This document shows, in pieces, positions 35,207-46,350 of a stretch of DNA of 64,000 nt; the stretch's first letter is position 1, and every line of letters begins with the position of its first letter. Both the position numbers and the translations under genes were made by a program. The DNA is taken from contig BDIU01000194.1 in the NCBI GenBank assembly GCA_002118135.1, positions 219,301 to 283,300 of the forward strand. Reading direction: 5' to 3'. Source of the stretch: Trebouxia sp. TZW2008. Lineage: Eukaryota; Chlorophyta; Trebouxiophyceae; Trebouxiales; Trebouxiaceae. The notes beneath the pieces are model-generated. The model ran no database searches. It was given only the letters and a program-made list of their open reading frames with translations, and was not told the origin of the DNA.

Positions 35207-38200
35207 ATGCTGCCAGGCACATCAAGGCTGACCTCCTTTTCGCTGGCGTTGAACCTTTTCCTGACGCTTGCTGCTTCAGCTTCCTGGATCCCCAACGAAT
35301 CAGCTTCAGCAGCAGCGCAGTATCAGAACAGAGGCCCATCCATCGCAGCCTACGAGCTCACCCTCGGAGACGTTTTACCTGACACTCTTTTAGCTCAGGA
35401 TCAGTCTTTGAACTTTGTCAACAAATACTTTCGGTGAGCGTGCTACTCGTGCGCCAGACACAATGTAAGAACTCTGACTCACAGACCGCACAACATTTGC
35501 AGGTTGGTAGGCCCTGCTGTCTGGCCGGTATCTTCACCACTGGTGCAAAGTCTACACCAAGTTGCCAAGACAGTCTGCAGCACCACAAGATACATTTGTC
35601 ACGTTCACATTGGCACCAACGAGCTGCATCCAGGTACAGAACAGGAACTAGCAATACCATGTTTTGCCTGAGCACCTGCTTGTTTACTCAGACTGCGTCA
35701 GCCAAGGCATATTTGTGTCTGCCCTGAAGGCAGCACATGCTTGCAGTGTATCTGCTTATGGCTGACACCATCAAATGCATTATACAGGACCCTGCAAGGA
35801 GGAGTGCCTCTTGCAAGTTTATCCTCAGATAGACAATGGTGATGCCTGCGTGGCCTGTGGTCAAGCCAACCGCAACATCTGGCAGAACCACAATCTGGCT
35901 GGACTTGATCTCAACGTCACAGTCAATTACACACGAGATTCAATGCTCATTGGCACCACTATTACCACTTTTGCCAGGGACATCACGACCATGCTGCAAT
36001 CACACAGCATTCAGGTCAGTCCAGAGCCAGGCTTGCCCCGTCATGACAGCATTGAAAGCCTGACAGCATCTTGTTATGATTCAATGGAAGTCAATGGCTG
36101 TGCACTTTGCAATTCTTGATGTTTAACGGGAGTTGATGGCTGTGTATCTTGCAATTCTTTAAACTTGATGGGAGTCAATGGTTGTGTGTTTTGCAGGCTT
36201 ATGCTTATGCATTGATGTATGAGCCTCAGCCAATTGCTGCAACAATTGTACAGTACAAGCCTCTGGCGCCTTTGGCTGCCAAAGCAGAGGCGTGGGAAAT
36301 GTCATTTGTGGTAAGACACACATCTGGCACAAGCCTGTGCATGTGTTGATGAAGCCAAAGACACAATTTGTCAACACGTGTAGCAAGCCACGCCCGCAAG
36401 TGTTTCAGACAAACATAAATCCAGGACACCTTGATAGTTTGAGACATGTTTACATGCAGTTAGTCCCTCTTTTTGCATTGCAGTCACGCAAAGCTGTGGT
36501 TTTGTGATTCAGTATGATGACGCCTTGTTGATGCCTTTGCAGATTTCTGGTGGCAGCGTGGTACCTTTTGGGTTGGAAAATGAGGACAAATTGCTGACCA
36601 CGCTGAATGCATTGGAGGTATCCTCTGCGTTTACCAGCTTCTGGCGTTTCAAGAGCATTGTGCAGGATGCAGCCAGGAACTCTGCCACCGTGACTCTTGT
36701 GTGCATACGGCAGCCTGACCGACACGGCAAAATGGGCTCCCTGGTATGTGCTAGACTCCATGCACCAGAGCATAGCTGCAGTGTAGACTGGCTCACGTTC
36801 ATGCATGTAATGTAGAAGCCTGTCACACACATGTAGTGTGCTGGAGATTTGACAGCTTGTGGTTGCAAATCCCAACGCAATTGTAGCAACAACCACACAG
36901 ACTGTAGCCTGCTGCCTGGCGGCAAATTTGATGTGCAGCCCATGCAATGCCAGGTACCCATGCTGTGCTGTAATGGACTCTGCATCAGAAGCAATAAGTC
37001 GTGCTTTGCAACATCTGTCCAGCCAATGCCTGCAAGCAAAGCTTGGAACATGCTGATGGCACAGGCCGCAGAAGCAGCTTTCAAGCAGCTTGAACGCAAG
37101 CTCATCAACGAAGGCACAAACTGGAGGCTTCAGTTCTTGAAAGCAAGGCTTGCCCCTCAAGAGAGCTTTGTGGAGCGTTTCCAGAACACAGCCAGGTGCG
37201 CTTGCTGCCTTGCTAGCTGCTTGCTTGTACAGGCTTGACATGTATGCAGCATCTGTCACAGTTTTGCATTGTCAACCCTCACATCTTTGACTACAAAGTT
37301 CTTGACTGATGCTTCCTTGAGATACCCTTCAAGTTCTGGTTTATGCTTGAGCACCATTTCATGCTATAGGGTAAATTCACGCAGGACCAGGTCTATGTAT
37401 CTGTACAAATGGATTGCACCAGCTGCTATAAGTCTTTTGGTGGCAGCTGTTCTGGGGCTGTTGCTGTTGGGCACTCCCGGTATGGTCATTATGCCCTGGC
37501 GGACGACCACATACGGCAGCGACCCTGACTCCGTTGGCACATTTGGCTCAGGTCCGCACAACTTCAAGTGTTTTGATGAAGATTGTGCTGATTCTCATGT
37601 GAACAAAATATGGGAGAGGAACCAGACACACTCTTGTAGTTTTGTGTTTTTCTTGGCTGCGTCCTGCAGACATAGAGGCTCAGAACACTGATCCCTTCAG
37701 CAAGCTTTGTTGAAATGCAAAGACTGCTTTCACAACGGCATCTGCCTGCATGGTGTCGTTAGTAGTTGTAAACAATGGATGGCAAAACCAACCATTGGCG
37801 CTGACATCTTCAGCTGCTGAAATGTTTGCCATTGTTGCTGCTTGCCATGCCTCCTTGTGTGCAAGTCTTGGCCGCTTTGGTACGCCTTGCACCCACCACA
37901 ATGCTACATCACAATGCCACATTGCTGCTGACAATGACGATCTGTCAGTGAGCTGCCATAAAAGCTATGTATAAGACAGTTGATTGCTCAAGTACGCACC
38001 TGCTGAGCCCGCCCAGCACGCGCTGTGAATGGAATGAATGAATAAGGGCTATCAGCAAGTCAACATGCCTGCTTGGTCTACAGGTGGCAGACCCACCATG
38101 ATGGTGTTGACAGCATCAGGGGTCAGGAAGGCCAAGGCTCTTCCCCTGATCATGGGTGACACTGTGGAGAAGGCGGACATAGAGATCTGCAAGCACCCCA

Positions 38201-40745
38201 GTGGCAGAGGAGACTGGCTGCTGGGCACAGGCGCATCTGGCAAGGTTTGTTTTGCAGTGAAGACTTACAGCTTGGATTGTGCAATATCCCTTGGCAGCTT
38301 GCAAGCCTTTGTTTGAGGTGTCTTTAAATGCAAGTTGGTCTGGTCTGTTGCAACAATTCTGAATGCTAAACCTGCCAGATTTTGCAAGAGCCATGTCTGA
38401 CCAAGACATGTCTGATTGCATACTACACATGCACAGCATTCATTCGTACAATCATCCTGTGCGAAAGAAGTTTCCTGTCGTGCTGAGACACATCATACAT
38501 GCTGAGGATTGCACTATTACATGCTGGCAACCCAATTTTTTGAATGTGCTCTGAGCACTGCGTTTAATTGCAGGTGTTCAAAGGTGTCAAGAACGGAGTG
38601 CAAGAGGTGGCTGTCAAGGTGCTCATAAACAGTGATGAGATCCAGGTCCAGATGTTCCAGGAGGTATGCCTCTTCTGACAATACAGTGTACTTGTAGTCA
38701 ACACATATTGCGTTGACATGACCTGCAGTTCTAGATGCAGCCTCTGTCACAAAAACCGTTTGCAGTGCTAAGTTATAGCATGGCTGAGGGTTTGAGCTCC
38801 ATTGCATTTGTCATCTTTCACACATTTGGCATGCAAATGGCAGCTACATATCATGTGTTGGCTCTTGCTGGGTCACAACTCATGTCCTTATCACAGCTTC
38901 ATTGTCGTGCGCATGTGCTACAGTCATTTGCTGAAGGTTATGCTGTGCTGCAGGAGATACGGATTCTTCGGAGCGTCAGTTTTGATCGCAACATTGTGCA
39001 ATTTTGCGGCGCATGTTTGCAGCCCACAGATACCATGATGATTCTGGAATATATGGCGGTAAGATTTTCTGTACTGAGATGTTCTTCTCAGCTTTGGGTA
39101 CATGTATCTCAAATGACCATAGTCTCACGCACGGCTATGCTTCCTCTGTATGCAGTCTGACAGACGATGCCCTGTGCTGAGCAGTCAACTTGCAGTACAT
39201 ATTGGCTGTTGTAGTTCTGTTGCACAGGTCAGGCTGCCAGATACAGTCTGCTTTCATACATGCAGTGTTTTCATGATTGAGCATCAGTGTGCCAAGCATA
39301 GGCCAGGGCAAATGGTGTTCCAGAAAGCTGGGCACCAGTGTGTTTGGTTTATGAGTCTTTGCCAATGCTGTGTTTGATGCTGCCAGGGCGGTGATCTCAT
39401 GAGAGCCATTCAGTCTGACACAAAGAACGAGCTGAGATGGTCTCGCAAAGGTGGCCTGTTGATGCTGGACATTGCGCGAGGTCTCACATTCTTGCATGCC
39501 AACAAAGTGAGTGCTGCTCTTGCTCAGTCGAGGTGCAAGATTGCCTGTTTGGTTTATGTTTGATTTTGTCTTGCCTTGCGTTTTGTTCCGATGGTGATTG
39601 TGTGCTACTCTGTCTTGTGTTTTGATGCAAGATGTGCTGATGGCACAAGTCAGACTGTGTTGAATTTGCAGTGATCTCTTATGCACTTTCATGCGTCGCA
39701 ATGTGCATTGGAGAGCAGCTGCACATGAGCGCTAGATATAGACTTGACATCTGCTTTGCAGTTGATACACATGGATCTTAAGTCCAAGAATGTGCTGCTG
39801 AATGGCCGAAAAGATCTGGCCAAGATTGCAGATGTTGGACTCAGCCGTATCATTCAGAGTACTCTGGGTGGGCAAAGCAGCACGCCTTTTGGCGTGGGCA
39901 CTTTTGAGTACACTGCTCCTGAGATCCTTCTGGGACGGCAGTGCAATGAAAAGGCAAGAGACAAGGCTGCACTCTGTCTTGCTGCCTTTTGGGCATGCCT
40001 TCTGGCCCAAAACTACATACATCAGAGAGTAGGATATGATTTCATGTCTTGCACAGCCACCGAGCGCTGTTGCAGCACACTCCATGCATCAAAAGCGCAT
40101 TCATGCCACTAACGCCAAAGCAATGTCATGTCATTGACATTGTCTGTACATGCCACTGAGCCAGCTGGGTTTTTTGAGACATTACCTGCTGTACTACAGG
40201 TGGATGTGTACAGTTTTGGAGTGATCATGTGGGAAGTGGTCAGTCATGAACAACCATCACGGGGGCGCATGCGCAATTTGAAAGTCCCTCAGGAGTGTCC
40301 TGTAGAGATCAATTCTCTCATCAACGTCTGCTTATCAGAGGACCCTGCTGACAGGCCAAGTGCAAAAGAGGTGTACGACAGCCTCAAGATGTGGCGCGAC
40401 AAACATGCAGCCAATTTGCAGACACTCCGCGAAAGACTCAGCAGCGACAACAGCAGTGTACAGCGTGAAATAGTGAATGACTCAGGCAACACTCACCCAT
40501 CAGATGGTAAGTCTGATGGTACAAATCATACTGGATTGGCCAATGGCAGTGCGCCTTCACCGCCAACAGCATTGCGGTCAGGACCAGCAACAATACCATC
40601 AAGGGTGCCTTCGTTGCCATCTGGTGTCAACCCCTTGCCATCAGAATCTGATGACCAAGTTGCTGAAGCAGGGTTCCCAAGTTCTGAAGAGGGAGCACCG
40701 TCAGCATTCATGCGCCCTTCACAGCAGGCTCAAGGTTTCAGCTGA
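35207..40745 (+). CDS. Single-pass receptor-like protein kinase (TKL/RAF-like kinase domain)
   Basis: Fourteen exons close in phase: 35207-35433, 35503-35633, 35788-36014, 36197-36310, 36543-36743, 36856-36953, 37037-37195, 37385-37551, 38084-38244, 38574-38663, 38954-39058, 39387-39506, 39762-39953, 40200-40745 = 2538 nt, 845 residues. Order: signal peptide (LTSFSLALNLFLTLAASASW), Cys-containing ectodomain of about 390 residues with no family I recognise, one transmembrane helix (IAPAAISLLVAAVLGLLLLG, near 395-420), then kinase. Kinase landmarks: P-loop GTGASGKVFKG, VAVKVL (Lys near 510), catalytic loop HMDLKSKN (family HRDLKxxN), DVG where DFG is usual (near 624), YTAPEILLG, and DVYSFGVIMWE. 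The catalytic Asp, Asn and metal-binding Asp remain, so activity is likely, but it is a non-RD kinase. The last exon adds a Ser/Pro-rich tail. Intron 13 starts with GC (AAG then GCAAGA). Confidence 0.85.
36070..36196 (+). repeat. Three copies of a 3' splice site before kinase-gene exon 4
   Basis: The run ending at the real acceptor (TGGGAGTCAATGGTTGTGTG, then TTTTGCAG at 36196) is preceded by two diverged copies at about 36082-36113 and 36128-36157, spaced about 40-45 bp; each keeps TTGCA. An acceptor-side counterpart of the donor copies seen in other introns. Confidence 0.75.
37955..38045 (+). mobile_element. SINE-like element, copy B
   Basis: Contains AGACAGTTGATTGCTCAAG, then CTGCTGAGCCCGCCCAGC, then a GAATGAATGAAT tail. 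Same order and orientation as copies A and C. It lies in the intron just before kinase exon 38084, whose acceptor is about 40 bp past the tail. Confidence 0.6.
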
Positions 40746-41110
40746 CACAGACTATGTGTGCTCTGTCATCTGAGCATGCTCATACAGGCCTGGCGTCCCC
40801 TGTCATTTGGGCATGCTGATGCAGCAGCAGTGTACTGTGTCATCCAAGCATGCAATCGTCTGTAATGCAGCAGAGGTTGGTGGGCAATGCACGGTTGCAT
40901 CCCACTGGTATCTGGCAGGTTCCGATTTGACACGTCGCTACGGAATGCTGCAAACAGAAGTATGGGGCCTGTTGTGGCTATGTCTGGTTGAGGCAGTTTG
41001 TGACGCGGTTCCTCACTGTGTCTTTTTACTTGGTCTTTGGTCAATGTGTTGCTCCCTTGCAGTTAGTGTGTCATAGTGTGGTTGAAAAAGCAGCTTTCTC
41101 TTGCTGGTCT

Positions 41111-41405
41111 GTGCCATAGCTTTGTGGGCCATTGCCCGCTGCACATGATAATCTGACAATTTGCCTATTTACTTTGATGACTTTGAGTACTGCGGATATC
41201 AGACATGGGTGAGAAGGTGGACAGTAGACAGTTTTTTGCAGTCTCAGTGTCTTGACATGTGCCATAGCTTTGTGGGCCATTGCCCGCTGCACATGATAAT
41301 CTGACAATTTGCCTTTTTACTTTGATGACTTTGAGTATTGCGGAGATCAGACATGGGTGAGAAGGTGGACAGTAGACAGTTTTTTGCAGTCTCAGTGTCT
41401 TGACA
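41111..41405. repeat. Recent 148-bp tandem duplication
   Basis: Two adjacent copies beginning GTGCCATAGCTTTGTGGGCC at 41111 and 41259. They differ at only a handful of positions, far fewer than the intronic junction copies, so this duplication is recent. Confidence 0.92.
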
Positions 41406-41418
41406 GCATGCGCAAACT

Positions 41419-41438
41419 GTGTGTGTGTGTGTGTGTGC
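41419..41438 (+). repeat. (GT)n microsatellite
   Basis: About ten GT dinucleotides directly after the 148-bp tandem duplication. Confidence 0.9.
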
Positions 41439-42033
41439 ACACCCTTGACTGCATACATAGTCAACATTTTCAGCAGCTTTATTTTCAGTCCGATGGGCAA
41501 GATCATCATTTGAATGCTGCAAGCAGAGCAATTCCTGGGGACAAAAGTGTTTGCTCCCCTTGGGTGCACATTTGCAAGCGTAGTGTATCAAATTCCAGCT
41601 TGTGTGCTATACTCGTCTTTCAGATCCAGCAGACAAGGTACACAATCAGGTGATGCAACGCCAGTCTGCACTCAGTGCAGTCTGTACATTGCAATGGTTT
41701 GAACGATGTCATTCGTTTGCTTGTGACAAACGGATGCTCAGCAGCGACAGCCAATTGTAGTTGTAACATGATCCTTCGAGATGCCTAAAGCTGCATCTGT
41801 TTTATTGGACCAACGCTTTAGTTGCAGCACGTATGCTTGAATTTTGCTACGATTTGTGATTTCGGCACTTTTGCAAAGCTTGCTCGTCAGTGCATTTTGG
41901 GAGCTTGCTTACAGATCACTGAGTACTGGTACATGGATGCTCAGCATTTAACAAGCACGCTTGGACAGGCAATTTGCCAGCAGGCACATCACTCAAGTGA
42001 GCCACAACATTTCAGATCTGCTTACAGGAGTCT

Positions 42034-45000
42034 TCAAGGTGTTTGACTTCTGACTGCTGTAACAAATCGATGTATACCAGCCATATCAGGTACAATGAGA
42101 ACATTGGTGAAGGGCAAGTTTTGCAGAGAGTGAGACAGCTGAACAGCTTGCTCCCCACCTGCGAATTGCAGATGTTCTGTCAGCCTGAGCCACATGGGAT
42201 CACAGGCAAACAAGGTGAACAAAGGTTGCAGATCCTCAAAGTAGGCAACAGCTGGAAGCAGAAAACCTGTATGCTGCACATGGTGCAGAGAGCAAGGTCA
42301 GTATACACAGACAACAATGATCACTGAAGCAGCACTAGAGGCAGAGCATGTACAGAACAGTTGGACAAGAATAGTACATGACAAGACGCTGCACAGTTCA
42401 GCTTGATGACACGCCTGCACCATATACCTGTGGTTTCCAGCGCTAGAAAGCCACCTGGCCTGAGCATGTGTGCAGCCCCTTGACAGATAGGTGTCAGGCT
42501 GTTGAGTCCCATACCTGGTCCACCATCTAAAGCCACCCATGGCTCATACTGACCAACCTCAGCCTGCATTGCACTGCAGCATGAGCCAGCCACAGTGCAA
42601 ATTTGCGGTCAGGAACAAAGCATATACTGCATGCAAATATTGATCATATCAAGCATGCACATATCATTCATTGAGAGGCTGTGCTCGTGAACTGGCCAAG
42701 CCACAGCTTATGGACACCTGCAGACTTCAAGTTCCTCAACCAGCATTGACACAGCAGTGACACAGCAGCTGCAACGGTGGTATGCATAAATGATACAGCA
42801 GCTGCAAGTATTGATGCATCAGCAACTCATGTGACCTGTGCAGCGTGCATGTCGACCTTGACACGTAAATGCATTAAAACTCCTGCCCCTTGCATTGCAC
42901 AGCAGGAGCTGAGTGCCTTGCTGGTGAATATTCAAGGACCAACAAGCCCTTTACACACCTGCAGACTATGCATCTGGCTGTTGGGAACGTAAGGTGGATT
43001 GCTGACAATGCCAGCAATGCTGCCTTGCATGCTTGCCACTGGCTCATAGAACGAGCCAATACTTATCTGCATGACACACAGTAAGCTTTGTGCATAGCTC
43101 AATCATGGTGCAAGAGGCTCTGCAATGCGCTCAGACTCACAAAGCAACTTTGCATTGCCATGAGAAGTGACTTGCTGGTGGAACTGCATTCTTGCTGGGT
43201 CCAAATGTTCAACTAGGTCTCTTTGGTACTCGTGACTTCGGGTCTGCTGATCCATACATTCCGTGATGACTGGACTACATGGACAGAGCAGACAGTAAAT
43301 GCAGCTGTCTTTAAGACAGGTAGACAGGGTGACAAATGACAAGGCTGTCAGGCAAGCATTCAACAACCTGCCATCTGCCTGCAAGCCCTAGTCCTTGGAT
43401 GTTAATCCACACATTCAAAGACGACTGGAATACAGGGACAGAGCAGACAGGAAATGCAGCTGTCTTTGAGGCAAGTAGACAGGGAAACAAGTGACAAGGC
43501 TGTCAGGCATGCAGTCGACAACCTGCACCCTGCCTGCAAGCCCTAGTCTTTGCACGTTGAGCTCAGCCCACTGTGCTGCCTCAGGGCTCTTCTCAACAGC
43601 ATAAACCTGCATAGACACAACAGAAGCTGACCTGGCAAGCCAATGGCTTGGGGCCATTTTGCTAGCACATGTCACAATCATTACTATTGTTGTTACCAGT
43701 CTTAGGTAAATGCAACTTGACAGCGCAAACTGAGCCTTGAGCAATTGAGCTCAGCACTCATGCATCAGCAAGGCTGCCTCAAAAGTGACTGAGGCCCCAG
43801 CAGCTAGAACAACTGGCTTGGTGTATGGCAAATGTTACTGGTTGCATGCTCCCAGATCAACGTTGCCTGTCATGATGCTTCAGCCAAACTAGTGCCTGGA
43901 ACGAGTCATTTCAACACATTACCATCAGTCAGCTTGTTTGTTTTGAGTTGGATACATCTTGTCATAACCTTCACAAACATATTTGACTTTTTCCTTTGCA
44001 CTTGTGGTTGTCGTGGGCAAGGCTCGTTGAGACATAAGCTGTGCATCTGCTGGAGCAGATTCTTTTGCTTTGATCTGGGGCCTAGGTCACTGCCTACCTG
44101 ACTAGTTGAGGGCAGCAGTTTAGACAAACCAATAGCTATGGCTCCGCTGCCTGTCCCTATATCTAGCCATGTGCCAACTTTCAGCTGAGGGTCTTGCTGC
44201 ATTGCCTGCAAGAAAAGTGCACATTGCTGCAGCCTTGAAGCCTTCACACATCTTGCAAATGCCATTTCAGACATTGAACTTGTTAGGCAGGTGACTCTAG
44301 ACAATGTTGCCCTGTTCAGATGGAGACAAGGTAGGTGACTTTAGTGCAGTGCAGAAGACACAAGTTGCAATCCAGCTGCTTGAGCTTGAGATTGTCACAG
44401 GACAGACTGCCTTATCAGTGTATGTTGGGGCAGTTATCAGGCACTCAGGCCAAGGGTGAACCCAAAGATACTTGGCAGTCAACTGTGTACTGGGACCGCT
44501 CCGTCCTTCATGTCCAACATAATTGGTTTAGGTTAGCACATTATCAAACTGGTTCGAGACAGTTGATTGCTTCTGTACGTACCTAGTTGGGCCTGCTGAG
44601 CCTGCCTAGCCCACGTTGATAATGAATGAATGAATGAATGAATGAATGAATGAATGAATGAATGAATGAATGAATGAATGAGCTTAAGCAACATTGGGGA
44701 CATGGCAGTCATGCTCAGCTGCATAGATGGCAAATACGTGGGGACTCATGTGCAGTTTGGCTTGCTTACTGCATTTGCTAGGTCTATCAGAAGTTCTGTC
44801 TCTGGGCGGGGGATCAGCACTCCATGACCAACTGCCAGAGTGACGTCTCGCCAGTGGCAACAGTTGTTCAGATACTGCAAAGGGACCCTGCACAACAACA
44901 AACTGATCCATTGACAGCCACACAACTCCACCAGAAAAATCCTTGAGTGTGCTCATAGCGATTGCAGCATCAGGTAAAGATTGCCACAAGAGCATTTGCA

Positions 45001-46226
45001 AACAGTCAGTTGTCACCTGCAGATGGCCAGCGCAAGACATGATGCACACTGAGCAAGCGCTCATCTTGAGGAAGCTACATATACAACAAGGCCTTGATGA
45101 CTTTTTGGGTCTGTGCAGGTACCTGCTATGTGTGCTACAATATGACACATACAGGCACAGGCCATTTTCTGTTGAGCAAGCAAGACCTGTACTTTGGCAA
45201 CGACACTGCTGCTAAAGCTTCAGATAGAAAGCTCTCCAATGGCAGATTCTTCAATACAGTTGTACAAAATACCAAAAGGTGACAGCTGTGCATTACCTGT
45301 CCTGTATGCGCCACCTCCACATTTGAGTCAGCTCAGTGAAATCAATTCTAAGCCTGACTTGCTGTCTGCTGTCTGATGACTGGCCCATGTCACGCAGGCG
45401 CTCTGATCGCTGCAGCTGTCGCCATGTATATGGCTGCCAAGTCTGATCAGCTGACAAGACAGAGTGCACAGCATCGTCCAGAAGCCAATTGAGCTCTATC
45501 TGCATAAATACTCAAGTCAGTCACAAAACTTGAAGCCTGCTTTGTGGGCTTACTGCATGTTGCTGGACGTGATGCAGCACATGTCAAAAGTGCTCTGGGA
45601 GTCAGAAAGCGCCTGATATACATGAGGATCCTTGCCATTGTACCGCAGTACTGTCTGCAATTACCTGTAGGTCTTCAGCAGATGGTCCTCCATCGGCATC
45701 TGCGTACTCAGAGCCTACTGCTTGTGCTTGAGCCACTGCTTGCTTGTGCCAGTCAAGCAAAGCGGCAAGTTTGATTTCTGCTTTGATTGGCCTTTCATGT
45801 AGTGGCAATACAGGCCCTGCAAGGTCCAACAGCTATCATGAAGCCGGAGCTACAGTGCTTGTGAGTATCCAGTGATGTGATTTGCAAGCAACTGTATGCC
45901 TGAGCTGGTGAGTCAAGTGAATTTGAGGCTGTATCAAAGCATGATGCTTCACAGCACCAAGGCTTGTCACCTGAAGGCTGTGCAAAGGGTCGATTGCCTC
46001 CTGTGGCTGAATTGCAGAAGCAGCTTGTTGAAGGTGGCTTGATTGCATGTCGCAAGGTTGATGCACGTCTGACGCCAAGCAAGTGCTCTTGCAGAAGTCT
46101 GGGAGTTGACCTATCACGGCTTGAGAACAGACAGGTGACGATAGGTCTACGCCAGAGAAGAGGTCTGTGACCGCCAGGAACGTGGATCGTATAGCGCTTC
46201 AGGAGGTTTGATGCACAATGTAGCAT
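42034..46226 (-). CDS. prmC: Release-factor glutamine methyltransferase PrmC/HemK, organelle-targeted
   Basis: Role: methylates the GGQ glutamine of class I release factors, here probably in plastid or mitochondrion. Nine exons close: 46226-45971, 45816-45665, 45499-45297, 44887-44770, 44205-44098, 43606-43523, 43066-42959, 42563-42428, 42158-42034 = 1290 nt, 429 residues. Landmarks: an Arg/Ser-rich leader of about 85 residues, HWRDVTLAVGHGVLIPRPET (substrate-side motif), SAM-binding LDIGTGSGAIAIGLS (near 258), AVEKSPEAAQWAELN, GSFYEPV, catalytic NPPY (330-333), WVALDGGPGMG, LRPGGFLALETTGGEQAVQ and IVPDMAGIHRFVTA at the end. It is longer than bacterial PrmC (about 280) because of the leader and an N-terminal helical extension seen in plant homologues. 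The exon ending at 43523 has a copied donor in the next intron. Confidence 0.95.
43275..43560 (-). repeat. Tandem copy of the PrmC exon 43523-43606 donor region
   Basis: About 43275-43402 repeats 43425-43560: the exon's last ~30 nt (minus strand GLAGR...Q), the CAG/GTTGT donor, and over 90 nt of intron. The copied donor still reads CAG then GTTGTT. Period about 155 bp. Confidence 0.85.
44520..44690 (+). mobile_element. SINE-like element, copy C (longest tail)
   Basis: Contains CTGGTTCGAGACAGTTGATT, whose GGTTCGAG resembles a pol III B box, then TTGGGCCTGCTGAGCCTGCC, then about thirteen AATG/TGAA units at 44625-44682. Copies A and B share the core and a shorter version of the tail. No clear A box was found. 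It lies in a PrmC intron, opposite to that gene's direction. Confidence 0.65.
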
Positions 46227-46350
46227 GCATATGAGGTCAAATGAGGCCGAACGAGCTTGTGCCGCACTTGCAATCGGTACTGCTACTGTTCAGCAATAAG
46301 CGTTTTGTAGGAAAGCTGGATCAAGCTCAGGCGTCAGCGTGCGCAGCGCC
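46227..46350. promoter_or_regulatory. Compact bidirectional promoter between PrmC and the J-domain gene
   Basis: Only 124 bp separate the two divergent ATGs (46226 minus, 46351 plus). Both products are predicted organelle proteins, so shared transcription is plausible. No specific motif identified. Confidence 0.55.

Larger units (their letters stand above)
40746..42033. other. Convergent intergenic region (kinase / PrmC 3' ends)
   Basis: Holds no coding exon I can support. It contains the 148-bp tandem duplication and the (GT)n run listed separately. Confidence 0.6.

Noticed and set aside
36450..37259. 269-codon minus-strand open frame
   Set aside because: It is antisense to receptor-kinase exons that close in phase on the plus strand, and its peptide has no family features.
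37269..37691. Cys-rich frame DQVYVSVQMDCTSCYK as the kinase-gene exon
   Set aside because: It meets a stop, whereas the alternative frame joins both neighbours in phase and gives the transmembrane helix.
41111..41405. Terminal repeats of a small transposon
   Set aside because: The two copies are adjacent with nothing between them and no target-site duplication.
44540..44570. Possible tRNA because of GGTTCGAG
   Set aside because: No A box, acceptor stem or cloverleaf around it; better explained as part of the SINE-like element.
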